Assembly: GCA_016218215.1 (NCBI GenBank)
Contig: JACREM010000047.1
Coordinates: forward strand, 1-55,818
Reading direction: 5' to 3'
Length of the DNA: 55,818 nucleotides
Source: Candidatus Gottesmanbacteria bacterium
GTDB taxonomy: Bacteria > Patescibacteriota > Microgenomatia > UBA10105 > UBA927
Position numbers and translations under genes: made by a program. The notes beneath the pieces were generated by a model that made no database searches, was not told the DNA's origin, and saw only the letters and a program-made list of their open reading frames with translations. Every line of letters begins with the position of its first letter. The first letter of the stretch is position 1. This document shows positions 41,265 to 49,661 of the stretch, in pieces.

Positions 41265-41825
41265 ATGATTACAGTACTTCAGGACGCGAGAGTACGCATG
41301 CAAAAGGCACTGGATATCTCAAAACAGGATATATCAAGCATTCGTTCCGGTAGGGCAACACCGGCTTTGGTAGAAAATATCATCGTGTCCGCGTATGGAG
41401 GATCACAAAAATTGAGAATTTTAGAACTTGCGACCATAAATATACTGGATGTAAAAACGATTACTGTAACGCCATACGATCCAGCCACTATTTCTGAAAT
41501 AGAAAAAGGCATTCAGGATGCACATGTCGGTTTATCACCTCTTAAAGAAGGTGAATACATTCGTATCAGTCTGCCTCCACTATCAGAAGAGAGGCGACTG
41601 GAATATCTAAAGCTTGCGAAAGCAAAACTCGAGTCAGGCAGAGTCATGATCCGTCAGATACGGCATGAAGCCATGAAGGAGCTTCAAAAACTGGCTGATA
41701 CTAAATTTCTTACTGAAGATCAGATGCGTCATGAAGAAAAGCAGATTCAATTACTGACAGATGAGCTTATCGCTGAAATAGATATGCTTGGTGAAAGAAA
41801 AGAAGCAGAGCTTATGAAAATCTAA
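41265..41825 (+). CDS. frr: Ribosome recycling factor
   Basis: A 186-residue protein that splits post-termination ribosomes with EF-G. The two-domain pattern is intact: a long helix (MQKALDISKQDISSIRSGRA) and the beta domain with VENIIVSAYGGSQKLRILEL and ITVTPYDPATISEIEKGIQD, then the SLPPLSEERRLEYLKLAKAK helix and RQIRHEAMKELQKL. Length is normal. Confidence 0.96.
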   Translation: MITVLQDARVRMQKALDISKQDISSIRSGRATPALVENIIVSAYGGSQKLRILELATINILDVKTITVTPYDPATISEIEKGIQDAHVGLSPLKEGEYIRISLPPLSEERRLEYLKLAKAKLESGRVMIRQIRHEAMKELQKLADTKFLTEDQMRHEEKQIQLLTDELIAEIDMLGERKEAELMKI

Positions 41826-41832
41826 AGAACAA

Positions 41833-42918
41833 ATGATACTCACTGCCGTAATCTTTTTTGTTATCCTCACGATTCTTGTATGCATCCATGAGCTGGGTCA
41901 TTTTGCTATGGCTCGCATTATTGGAGTAAAAGTTGAAGAGTTCGGATTTGGTCTTCCTCCTCGTATTTTTGGTAAAATGTTTGGCAAAACACTCTATTCA
42001 CTCAACTTGCTTCCCATAGGGGGATTTGTCAGACTTGCAGGAGAGGATGCAGAGGAAGACGTAGGGGTAAAACAAAAAAAAATTGTTTCCAAAAAATATT
42101 TTTTTAATAGAAGCAAAAAAGAACGCGTTGCTATTCTTCTGGCAGGCGTATCTATGAACCTTATTCTTGCCCTTGGCATTACGACCGCACTCCTCACCTC
42201 TGGCGTATCTGAACCGTCTGGCAAAGTTCGTGTTCAAAATATTCAGCCGAAAAGTCCTGCAGATACAATTGGACTTCGGGAAAACGATATCATTGCAAAA
42301 ATTCAAACCAATTCTGAAATTGTAACTGTGCACGTACCAAAAGATGTCATCAGTACGGTCAAAAAAAATGCGGGGTCTAGCGTTGATCTATTTATTCTTC
42401 GTAATGGGAAAGAACTGTCTCTTACAGTGGTGCCTCGAGTAGCTCCGCCGCCCGGAGAGGGCCCTTTGGGAGTTGCTATCACTGACCTTGAGATCCACTC
42501 GTATCCAATTCACCTTGCACTTATAAAATCCGTTGAAATCAATGCCGGACGTGTACGCGATATGGTTTTGTCTATAGGATCTACAATTGCACGGGTGATA
42601 ACCCTCCGGTCTCCTGAGGCTGATATAGCTGGTCCTATTGGAATCGCGAAAGTTACCGGTGAGGCAATGAAGTTCGGATGGAAAGCAGTGCTTGAATTTA
42701 TGAGCATACTCTCTTTAAATCTCGCAGTATTAAACGCTCTCCCGATACCGGCGCTTGATGGAGGAAGAGTCCTCTTTGTTCTTTTTGAAAAAATTTTAGG
42801 AAAAAGAATCAGGCCGGCATTCGAGCGGTCTACTCACCAGATAGGCATGATCGTGCTCCTGGCACTTGTCGCGCTAGTATCAATAGGCGACATAGTCAGA
42901 CTTTTTAAGAGCGGCTAA
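41833..42918 (+). CDS. rseP: Site-2 protease RseP/M50 family
   Basis: A 361-residue intramembrane zinc metalloprotease. Metal site HELGHF (residues 19-24) within helix 1 and NALPIPALDGGRVLF (near 301-315, N-x-x-P-x-P-x-L-D-G) give the active site. A single PDZ domain (IQPKSPADTIGLRENDIIAK) lies between helices 2 and 3; E. coli RseP has two. The substrate may be a membrane regulator or remnant signal peptides. It is followed by a DUF5667-like protein 1 bp later, so the two are likely an operon. Confidence 0.93.
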   Translation: MILTAVIFFVILTILVCIHELGHFAMARIIGVKVEEFGFGLPPRIFGKMFGKTLYSLNLLPIGGFVRLAGEDAEEDVGVKQKKIVSKKYFFNRSKKERVAILLAGVSMNLILALGITTALLTSGVSEPSGKVRVQNIQPKSPADTIGLRENDIIAKIQTNSEIVTVHVPKDVISTVKKNAGSSVDLFILRNGKELSLTVVPRVAPPPGEGPLGVAITDLEIHSYPIHLALIKSVEINAGRVRDMVLSIGSTIARVITLRSPEADIAGPIGIAKVTGEAMKFGWKAVLEFMSILSLNLAVLNALPIPALDGGRVLFVLFEKILGKRIRPAFERSTHQIGMIVLLALVALVSIGDIVRLFKSG

Positions 42919-42919
42919 T

Positions 42920-43798
42920 ATGAAAAAAATAAGCGAGTATTTTTCCTGGTTTGTCCTCCTTGTCTTCGCTGGCCCTACGTTTATGATCATCATCTCATGG
43001 AATAGTGTTCCGGGTGATCCTTTGTATAAAACGAAACTGTATCTCGAGCAGACACTGGTATTGCTTGTAAGCCCCTCTAGGGATACGGCTACCAGCTTGC
43101 AGATGAAATATACGGAAAGACGGCTTGAAGAAGCAAAGACCCTCTTATCCCGCGACCAGTCCTCTGAGGGCTTAGCATACCTTCAGGATCAGATAGTTTC
43201 TACGGGAACGTTTATAGCAAGTTCCAAAACAAGTGCAGATCAATCGGTTCAAGCTGCAAAGTATATAGAGACACTGCAGAAAGTCTCGAAGGAACTTGAG
43301 GTACAGAATAGAACCATAACAGGCACTTCCTCCACAAATCTTTTAACCGCAAATACATCAAACCAACAAATAAATATTGGTACTCAACCAATCAGTTCGC
43401 CTCAACAAGCGGTCTCAAACACATCTCTTTCTAATGCCACTCCGTTGCCACAAAATCAATCAGCTCTTCCATCAGTAGGGACAGCTCCTTCATCAACTGC
43501 TTTAGCAAATAAGCCTGTCGTTATTCAAAATACGCCGCTTGCTGTACCGACGAATTCTGTCATTGCTGCGAAACCCGCTTCTGTACCTTCTCCCACAGTA
43601 TCGCAGGTTATCGTGTCACACGAGATTCAGGCGACACAGGAAAAAATAAAAGAGACCATAAAGGAAATGGAAAAAGTGAAGAAGGATTCTGAAGATAACA
43701 AAAGTCGAAATACAAAAGAACGGGATAAACAACAAAAAGAAGAGCAGAAAAAATCCGAAGATGAAAGCAGGAGGATAAACGAAAAAGTTTCTATGTAA
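42920..43798 (+). CDS. DUF5667-like membrane-anchored protein
   Basis: A 292-residue protein: N-terminal hydrophobic helix (FSWFVLLVFAGPTFMIIISW), then PGDPLYKTKLYLEQTLVLLV and TERRLEEAKTLLSRDQSSEG, which match the DUF5667 pattern of extracytoplasmic proteins that follow anti-sigma or protease genes. Residues 125-235 are Ser/Thr/Asn/Pro-rich low complexity, and the last 60 form a charged coiled coil (KKDSEDNKSRNTKERDKQQ). The protein may be a stalk or a protease substrate of the RseP upstream; no enzymatic motif is seen. Confidence 0.75.
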   Translation: MKKISEYFSWFVLLVFAGPTFMIIISWNSVPGDPLYKTKLYLEQTLVLLVSPSRDTATSLQMKYTERRLEEAKTLLSRDQSSEGLAYLQDQIVSTGTFIASSKTSADQSVQAAKYIETLQKVSKELEVQNRTITGTSSTNLLTANTSNQQINIGTQPISSPQQAVSNTSLSNATPLPQNQSALPSVGTAPSSTALANKPVVIQNTPLAVPTNSVIAAKPASVPSPTVSQVIVSHEIQATQEKIKETIKEMEKVKKDSEDNKSRNTKERDKQQKEEQKKSEDESRRINEKVSM

Positions 43799-43812
43799 GT
43801 TTCTAACGAAAA

Positions 43813-43840
43813 TTGACAGACTGAATAATTGTGATACAAT
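43813..43840 (+). promoter_or_regulatory. Promoter of the proBAC T-box operon
   Basis: TTGACA (43813-43818), 16 bp, TACAAT (43835-43840). Transcription should start near 43847. Confidence 0.65.
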
Positions 43841-43846
43841 ACATAA

Positions 43847-44088
43847 AATCTAAGAAAAGCGTTTAAGTTTGGTTTCCCGCCAAACAAGCTGCATACGAAG
43901 AGTACGACGGAAGGCAACCGTAAAAATATAACCAAAGTGTGTCGTAAACTAACGGAGCACTAATAAGGATTATTTTATAGATACACACCATAGGTTGGTG
44001 TGTTTTTGTTTAAGATCAAAACAAGGTGGTACCACGAGTTTAATCTCGTCCTTGTCCCGATTCAATCGGGATGAAGACGAGATTTTTT
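43847..44088 (+). promoter_or_regulatory. T-box riboswitch upstream of proBAC
   Basis: The leader carries the T-box sequence AAGGTGGTACCACGAG at 44023-44038; the variable T would pair with discriminator A of the uncharged tRNA. Antiterminator: AAGG ... ACGAG pairs with CTCGT-CCTT (44046-44053), leaving the TGGTACC bulge. Stem III is ACACACC/GGTGTGT (43983-44003 region). Upstream, an AGTA motif at 43901-43904 starts a helix CGAC/GTCG; the expected specifier position after it holds CTA followed by A (43949-43951), which would mean Leu rather than Pro. A separate hairpin GTTTGG-TTTCCCG-CCAAAC at 43867-43885 displays CCC/CCG, both proline codons. Stem I is compact, so I leave the specifier open. 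The whole 43799-44098 gap is filled by this element and its promoter. Confidence 0.85.
44044..44088 (+). terminator. T-box intrinsic terminator
   Basis: TCTCGTC (44044-44050) pairs with GACGAGA (44076-44082), with inner stem CCCGAT-TCA-ATCGGG (44056-44070), followed by six T (44083-44088). It overlaps the antiterminator, so only one can form. Confidence 0.9.
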
Positions 44089-44098
44089 GTGGCAAAAA

Positions 44099-44731
44099 AT
44101 GATAAATATGAAAGTAATGACTATCAAAATAGGAAGCAGTGTGTTACTCACCCAGCGATATAAACTGGATGAGTTTCGCGTTGCACATATTGCCGACCAA
44201 GTTGTTTCTCTTAAGGGACAAGATGTGGGAGTTGTTTTGGTGGTTTCAGGAGCGGTAGCTTGTGGAGCGAGCCGTGTCAACTTTTCCTCTGAAGATAACG
44301 AGTTAAAGATGGTTGCAGCTGGAATTGGCCAGGCCTACGTCATCTCTGTTTTCCAGCAGATATTTTCAAAAAAGCATGTACAGATAGCTCAGGTGCTAAT
44401 AACAAAAGATCTTTTGAATTCAAACAGTAAAAAAGAGGCTATGGGTAAACTGCTTCATACGTACTTAGAAATGGGCGTGGTAGCTGTTATTAATGAGAAT
44501 GATGCTATCGATCTTAATAGTTTTGGAGGTAATGATTTTCTCGCAACAGATGTTTCTATATTACTGAAGGTAGACCAATGTATGATGCTTTCTACCATGG
44601 CAGGTTCAGAGTATGGAGTTGGAGGAGGAAAAGCTAAACTTCAGGCTCTTAAACTACTAAGAAGGAACAATATCCAGGCAAATATTGTCGATGGTAAATC
44701 TAAAAACATTATTTTGCAAAGTATTTTATGA
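44099..44731 (+). CDS. proB: Glutamate 5-kinase, reduced form
   Basis: About 210 residues, phosphorylates glutamate for proline synthesis. Amino-acid-kinase motifs: MTIKIGSSVLL (G-S-S nucleotide loop), VLVVSGAVACGASRV, and VINENDAIDLNSFGGNDFLA (NEND plus F-G-D-N-D loop, here FGGND). The nucleotide-binding end is contracted: LSTMAGSEYGVGGGKAKLQA joins two segments usually about 40 residues apart (LTDVDGLYT and GTGGM-TK). There is no PUA domain. ATG 44099, 44108 and 44117 are all in frame without SD. It follows the T-box terminator by 10 bp. Feedback residues cannot be judged. Confidence 0.8.
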   Translation: MINMKVMTIKIGSSVLLTQRYKLDEFRVAHIADQVVSLKGQDVGVVLVVSGAVACGASRVNFSSEDNELKMVAAGIGQAYVISVFQQIFSKKHVQIAQVLITKDLLNSNSKKEAMGKLLHTYLEMGVVAVINENDAIDLNSFGGNDFLATDVSILLKVDQCMMLSTMAGSEYGVGGGKAKLQALKLLRRNNIQANIVDGKSKNIILQSIL

Positions 44732-45924
44732 AAAACACACTTAACTTAAAAAAGATCCAACTTACAGCCACTCAACTCTCTAACGCTACCGAGGGACAGC
44801 GTGATCTATTTTTGAAATTCTTGTCAAAGACATTAATAGAACGGCAAAGTAAGATTATAGAAGCCAATAAAAAAGACGTTAACGCCTCCAAAAAGAAAGG
44901 TCTACCCTCTGCATTTATCGAGCGATTGGTTCTTGATGAAAAGGCAATACAACTTTTGGTCTTAAAACTTGAAAATATTGCAAAGCTACAAAGTCATCTT
45001 GGCAAAGTAGTAGAAGAAAACTCTGATGAACAAGGATTAACTATTAAAAAGGTGAGAGTTCCCTTAGGAGTAATTGCGATCATTTATGAAGCCAGACCTG
45101 AAGTAACAATTGATGTTGCGGCTCTCTGTGTTAAATCTGGTAATGCCGTAATTCTCAAGGGAGGATCGGAAGCGGTTGAGACAAATAAAATCCTTTATCA
45201 CTGTATTTTGGCGGCTTTAGAGAAAGCAGGCTTTGCTAGAGAAGTGGTAAGTTTTATCTCCAGTAGTGACCGAAAAATAACTGACAACCTTCTCAAGCAA
45301 CATAAGTACATCGATTTAGTTATTGCCAGAGGTGGTTATGAATTGGCGAGAAGTGTTCTTCATAAATCAATGATTCCTGTTCTGGCTCATGCAGCAGGTG
45401 GAGCAAGAATTTACATAGATAAAAGTGCAGACACATTTCTCGCTCAAAAAATAATAATAAACGCCAAAACAAGTAAACCATCTGCCTGTAATTCAATTGA
45501 CACAATTGTCGTACATAAAGATATTGCAAACGACTTTATTTCAGACATTACCAATGCTTTGAAGAAAGCGAATGTTGAAGTTATGAGTAATGAGGATTGG
45601 GATAAAGAATTTTTGGGATTGTCTATCAACATAAAAATCGTAAAGGACATTGATGAGGCAATAAGCTTTATAAATGAACACAGCAAGAAACATTCTGAAG
45701 GCATTATTGCAACGGATAAAAATGTGATTGAGCAATTTATGAATTCAGTCGATTCTGCCGCTTTATTTGCCAACTGTTCCACGCGATTTCATGATGGATA
45801 TGTATTCGGCTTGGGATCAGAAATGGGTATCTCTACAAGCAAGCTTCACGCGCGTGGACCAGTTGGATTAAAAGAATTAATGACGTATAAATGGGAGGTA
45901 TATGGCAATGGACACATTCGATAA
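44728..45924 (+). CDS. proA: Gamma-glutamyl phosphate reductase
   Basis: A 398-residue ALDH-fold enzyme that reduces gamma-glutamyl phosphate to glutamate semialdehyde. Conserved: VPLGVIAIIYEARPEVTIDV (near 112), AVILKGGSEAVETN, DLVIARGGYELARSV and the catalytic Cys in TSKPSACNSIDTIVVH (near 253), plus HDGYVFGLGSEMGIST near the end. Length is slightly below the usual 415-420. The ATGA overlap with proB indicates coupling. Confidence 0.94.
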   Translation: MKNTLNLKKIQLTATQLSNATEGQRDLFLKFLSKTLIERQSKIIEANKKDVNASKKKGLPSAFIERLVLDEKAIQLLVLKLENIAKLQSHLGKVVEENSDEQGLTIKKVRVPLGVIAIIYEARPEVTIDVAALCVKSGNAVILKGGSEAVETNKILYHCILAALEKAGFAREVVSFISSSDRKITDNLLKQHKYIDLVIARGGYELARSVLHKSMIPVLAHAAGGARIYIDKSADTFLAQKIIINAKTSKPSACNSIDTIVVHKDIANDFISDITNALKKANVEVMSNEDWDKEFLGLSINIKIVKDIDEAISFINEHSKKHSEGIIATDKNVIEQFMNSVDSAALFANCSTRFHDGYVFGLGSEMGISTSKLHARGPVGLKELMTYKWEVYGNGHIR

Positions 45925-46741
45925 AAAAATAGCAGTCATTGGTGGAGGCCATATTGGTCAAGCTTTAGTGGAAGGCTTTATCAACAGTGGCAAAATTTAC
46001 GGTAATCAAATTATTATTTCTAACCCTTCTTTGTCAAAACTTACTCACTTGGAAAAATACGGTGTTGAACTAACTTCAGATAATAAAACTGCTGCAGAAA
46101 AGGCAGATTACGTTTTTCTGTCTGTAAAACCTCTGATAGTGGGAGTAGTCTTGAGAGAAATTAGTAGTTTATTAGAAGAGAAAATCGTTATTTCTTTAGC
46201 CGCTGTCGTCTCTATTTACAACCTGAAAAAATATGCTAAGAGAACAAATATAATCAGAGTCATGCCAAACATGGCAATTTCTTGCAATCAGGGAGTCATT
46301 GGATATTATGCAAGGGGGCATGATAAATTTCAGGTTAAGAAATTACTGTCTACTTTAGGAACTGTTATTAAAATGAAAAAGGAGGTAGATCTAGATCTTT
46401 TGACGTTACTTTCCGGATGCGGTCCTGCAATCGTCTCACAATTTATAGAATTGTTAGAAAATTACGGGATCAAAATTGGTTTATCTGCTGATGTAAGCCA
46501 AACGACGGCAACACTAACTTTTAAAGGTACGACAGCTATACTGGAACAGAAAAAACAATTACCAAGTCAGTTGATTCAGTCCGTATGTACTAAAGGAGGA
46601 ATAAGTGAAGCAATTTTAGATTCATTGAAGATGAATGGATTTCAAAGTACCTTTGACTATTCAATGGACTCAGGATTGAGTAAAATACGAGCATTGAAAG
46701 ATATGTATAATAAAAAGCAGGAGGAATATGGCAGCGATTGA
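45902..46741 (+). CDS. proC: Pyrroline-5-carboxylate reductase
   Basis: A 279-residue NADPH-dependent enzyme making proline. Rossmann loop AVIGGGHIGQALVEGF (near 11), LSVKPLIVGVVL (near 73), RTNIIRVMPNMAISCNQGVI (near 118), the conserved LSGCGPAIVSQFIELLENYG region (near 180) and KGGISEAILDSLK (near 225). SD GGAGG sits at 45894. It overlaps proA by 23 bp and csaA by 14 bp. Confidence 0.93.
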   Translation: MAMDTFDKKIAVIGGGHIGQALVEGFINSGKIYGNQIIISNPSLSKLTHLEKYGVELTSDNKTAAEKADYVFLSVKPLIVGVVLREISSLLEEKIVISLAAVVSIYNLKKYAKRTNIIRVMPNMAISCNQGVIGYYARGHDKFQVKKLLSTLGTVIKMKKEVDLDLLTLLSGCGPAIVSQFIELLENYGIKIGLSADVSQTTATLTFKGTTAILEQKKQLPSQLIQSVCTKGGISEAILDSLKMNGFQSTFDYSMDSGLSKIRALKDMYNKKQEEYGSD

Positions 46742-47063
46742 TGATTTTAATCAGTTAGATATACGGGTCGGAAAAATTATAGAAGTTAATGAGTTTCCAG
46801 AGGCGAGGAAACCGTCATATAAACTGACGATTGATTTTGGTTCTGAGATTGGCATAAAGCATTCCAGTGCCCAACTCGTGAAACATTACACAAAAGAGGA
46901 GCTACTGAATAAAAAAGTGTTGGGTGTAGTCAATTTTCCTCCACGACAGATTGGGCCTTTTATTTCCGAGTCTCTGACGCTCGGAGTGCCGGATGAAAAC
47001 CATGACTGTATATTAGTGGCGCCAGATAAAGACTTTGCTGTTATTGGCGGTAAACTGTATTAA
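46728..47063 (+). CDS. csaA: CsaA-like tRNA-binding protein
   Basis: A 111-residue single EMAP/OB-fold domain: FNQLDIRVGKIIEVNEFPEA, KPSYKLTIDFGSEIGIKHSS, and VVNFPPRQIGPFISESLTLG. CsaA is a tRNA-binding/chaperone-like protein related to the C-terminal domain of methionyl-tRNA synthetase. SD AGGAGG precedes ATG 46728. It lies between proC and proS. Confidence 0.9.
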   Translation: MAAIDDFNQLDIRVGKIIEVNEFPEARKPSYKLTIDFGSEIGIKHSSAQLVKHYTKEELLNKKVLGVVNFPPRQIGPFISESLTLGVPDENHDCILVAPDKDFAVIGGKLY

Positions 47064-47084
47064 GATAGTCTTAGGAGACAAATT

Positions 47085-48539
47085 ATGGCAAAAGTTTTTG
47101 AAAAAAAGGAACTCAAGAAAAAATCTGAAAATCTTTCCGATTGGTATACGGATGTGGTGCTCAAGGCGGAGCTTGCAGATTATGGCCCTGCAAAAGGCAC
47201 TATGGTCATACGTCCCTATGGCTACGCTATCTGGGAAAGATTACAGCATATATTAGACACCATGTTTAAAGAATATGGTGTGGTAAATGCATACTTTCCG
47301 CTTTTTATCCCATACTCATTTTTAGAGAAAGAAAAAGAACACATGAAAGGGTTTTCCCCGGAGCTTGCCATAGTAACTCATGGTGGAGGGGAAAAACTTA
47401 AAGAGCCTCTCGTGGTGCGGCCCACGTCCGAAACGATTATGTATCACATGTATGCAAAATGGATTCAAAGCTATAGAGATCTACCGGTTCTCATAAACCA
47501 ATGGAATAACGTCGTACGCTGGGAAATGCGAACCTATTTATTTTTACGAACAACAGAATTTTTATGGCAGGAAGGACATACTGCACATGAAACTGAAGTT
47601 GACGCGATAAGAATGCAGGAAGCCGCACTTGCATGGTACCAAAAAGCATATGAAGAGTATTATGCAGTTCCAGTGATAGCAGGAATAAAAAGCAATAAGG
47701 AGAAATTTGCTGGAGCGAAAACGACATATACGGTTGAAGCACTTATGCCGGATGGCAAAGCGCTTCAGGGAGCGACTTCACACAACTTAGGACAAAATTT
47801 TTCTAAAGTGTTTGACATAAAATTTCAAAATAGAAAAAGTCAGGAAGATTTTGCATGGCAAACATCATGGGGTTTTTCCACCCGAAGTCTAGGCGGATTA
47901 TTTCTTGTTCACGGAGACGATCAGGGACTCATACTGCCACCAAATATTGCGCCTATGCAGGTCATAGTGATGCCCATTCGTAAATCCGATCTTTCAAATG
48001 AACTCCTTGATGAGTATGTGCAAAATATTAAAGAAGCGCTTCTAAACGGCGGAGTGAGAGTAAAAGTGGATGCACGAGAGGAACCGAGTGTCGGTCGTAG
48101 ATTTAATGAATGGGAAGTAAAGGGAATACCAGTGAGATTTGAAATTGGTCATAAAGAGGCAGAGGACAATACGGTCACACTCGTCCGAAGAGATACAGGT
48201 GAAAAAACAGTGGTCAAACGAAGCGATATGCTTGTCACCGTCGAAAAGGTACTAAAAACTATACAGGACGATTTATTTGAGAAAGCGAAAACTTTTCGTG
48301 ATAAACATACCCATGAAGTTAGTACCTATGATGAGTTTAAAAAGATCATGGAGACATCCAGAGGGTTTATCAAAGCGTTCTGGTGCGAAAATGCCCATTG
48401 TGAAACCGCGATAAAAGAAGAAACAAAGGCCTCCACACGCTGTTTGCCGCTTGAAGATATTGATAAAAATCTTGATGGAGTTTGTGTAAAATGCGGAGCG
48501 AAAGCGATACACAAATGGCTCTTTGCACAGGCCTATTAA
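47085..48539 (+). CDS. proS: Prolyl-tRNA synthetase, archaeal/eukaryotic type
   Basis: A 484-residue class II synthetase. Seen: LSDWYTDVVLKAELADYGPA and GTMVIRPYGYAIWERLQ (motif 1 region), VVRPTSETIMYHMYAKWI and FLRTTEFLWQEGHTAHET (motif 2), and HGDDQGLILPPNIAP plus FNEWEVKGIPVRFEIG with C-terminal zinc ligands near the end (ENAHCETAI ... CVKCGAKAIHKW). It is the short form without the bacterial editing insert (INS domain). The neighbouring csaA and proBAC make this a proline/tRNA-Pro block, but proS has no T-box. Confidence 0.95.
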   Translation: MAKVFEKKELKKKSENLSDWYTDVVLKAELADYGPAKGTMVIRPYGYAIWERLQHILDTMFKEYGVVNAYFPLFIPYSFLEKEKEHMKGFSPELAIVTHGGGEKLKEPLVVRPTSETIMYHMYAKWIQSYRDLPVLINQWNNVVRWEMRTYLFLRTTEFLWQEGHTAHETEVDAIRMQEAALAWYQKAYEEYYAVPVIAGIKSNKEKFAGAKTTYTVEALMPDGKALQGATSHNLGQNFSKVFDIKFQNRKSQEDFAWQTSWGFSTRSLGGLFLVHGDDQGLILPPNIAPMQVIVMPIRKSDLSNELLDEYVQNIKEALLNGGVRVKVDAREEPSVGRRFNEWEVKGIPVRFEIGHKEAEDNTVTLVRRDTGEKTVVKRSDMLVTVEKVLKTIQDDLFEKAKTFRDKHTHEVSTYDEFKKIMETSRGFIKAFWCENAHCETAIKEETKASTRCLPLEDIDKNLDGVCVKCGAKAIHKWLFAQAY

Positions 48540-48548
48540 TCAAAAGAT

Positions 48549-49379
48549 ATGAAAACAATTATTGTTCACATCGGTCCTGACCTAGATGCGATAACAAGTA
48601 TCTGGCTCGTAAAAACATTTTTTCCGGGATGGATCGAAGCCTCTATAGGATTTGTGCCAGCAGGAAAAACTCTCAAAGACTTGCCGCCGGATGACAACGG
48701 AGAAATTCTTCACCTAGATACAGGTTTTGGAAGATATGATCACCATCAGACGGATGCAGATATCTGTGCGTCTACACTCGTTTACGAAGAGATAAAAAAG
48801 AATTCCGGGAAAGACCCTGCTCTTGAACGTATTGTTTCTCTTGTAAATGACGTAGATCATTTTAAAGAGGTGTATTATCCAAACCCCACAGCTGATTACT
48901 GGGAATTTTCTCTCATCGGCCAGATAGACGGATGGAGATTTTTGTATTCCGAAGATCCACAAAAAATTGTCGCCCTTGGCATGGACTGCCTTGATGCTAT
49001 ATACAAAATGTTTCAAAACAAAATATGGGCAGAAAAGGAGATCAAAGAAATCGGAAAAGAATTTGACACCAAATGGGGGAAAGCTCTTGGGATCGAGACG
49101 GTAAACGACGAAGTGGTACACCTGGCTCAAAAAATGGGATATATGGTCGTCATCCGAAAAGATCCAAATAAAGGATACATGCGCTTAAAGTCCCGGCCCG
49201 AGCCTGATATTGATCTTTCTGAGGCGTATGAAAAATTTAAAAAGGATGAACCGGACGCAACGTGGTTTCTTCATGCGAGTAAGCACATGGTCCTCAATGG
49301 CAGCGCCAAAAATCCTGACATGAAACCAACAAAAAAAAGTCTCGACGAACTCATTTCTGTCCTGAAAATTCACAGATAG
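48549..49379 (+). CDS. DHH-like phosphoesterase family protein
   Basis: A 276-residue predicted metal-dependent phosphoesterase. HIGPDLDAITS (residues 7-17) and LDTGFGRYDHHQTDA (near 55-69) correspond to motifs I (D-x-D) and III (DHH) of DHH and MYG1-like enzymes; VNDVDHFKEVYYPNP near 105 gives a further D-x-D-H. The C-terminal part is charged without a recognisable RNA-binding domain. Substrate (nucleotide, nanoRNA or cyclic dinucleotide) unknown. It lies between proS and rpsU. Confidence 0.65.
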   Translation: MKTIIVHIGPDLDAITSIWLVKTFFPGWIEASIGFVPAGKTLKDLPPDDNGEILHLDTGFGRYDHHQTDADICASTLVYEEIKKNSGKDPALERIVSLVNDVDHFKEVYYPNPTADYWEFSLIGQIDGWRFLYSEDPQKIVALGMDCLDAIYKMFQNKIWAEKEIKEIGKEFDTKWGKALGIETVNDEVVHLAQKMGYMVVIRKDPNKGYMRLKSRPEPDIDLSEAYEKFKKDEPDATWFLHASKHMVLNGSAKNPDMKPTKKSLDELISVLKIHR

Positions 49380-49399
49380 AAACTCTGTTCCAATTACGC

Positions 49400-49405
49400 T
49401 ATAAT
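49400..49405 (+). promoter_or_regulatory. Candidate -10 box of the rpsU promoter
   Basis: TATAAT at 49400-49405 has only a weak -35 (TAGAAA, 17 bp upstream). Transcription should start near 49412. Confidence 0.5.
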
Positions 49406-49411
49406 CATAGA

Positions 49412-49463
49412 AAGAAGTTCAGTGGGATCACTACTGAACGAAGGGGGGTGTTTTTTAATTTTT
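49412..49463 (+). promoter_or_regulatory. Structured leader of rpsU
   Basis: A 7-bp stem GTTCAGT/ACTGAAC (49417-49423 / 49433-49439) with an internal AGTG/CACT pairing stands just before an unusually strong purine-rich region AAGGGGGG (49441-49448) and a U-run. The hairpin could control access to the ribosome binding site of rpsU. Confidence 0.4.
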
Positions 49464-49655
49464 ATGGTATTTGTCAAGGCACAACCAGGAGATACAGCAG
49501 ATACTCTTATTCGTAAATTTACACGTAAAGTTCTCACAGAGGGCATATTGCAGGATCTAAAAAAGCGAGAATTCTATCAAAAGCCGGCAGAAGTTCGAAA
49601 AGAGCAGAACAAAGAACTGAAAAAACGCATCCGTCACGCAAATAAGAGCTATTAA
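49464..49655 (+). CDS. rpsU: Ribosomal protein bS21
   Basis: A 63-residue basic protein: VFVKAQPGDTADTLIRKFTR and VLTEGILQDLKKREFYQKPA, then Lys/Arg-rich tail. It is small and helix-rich, and base-pairs the mRNA/16S 3' end region on the 30S subunit. A GTG at 49422 would add 14 unrelated residues and overlap the hairpin, so ATG 49464 is used. Confidence 0.9.
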   Translation: MVFVKAQPGDTADTLIRKFTRKVLTEGILQDLKKREFYQKPAEVRKEQNKELKKRIRHANKSY

Positions 49656-49661
49656 TTACGT

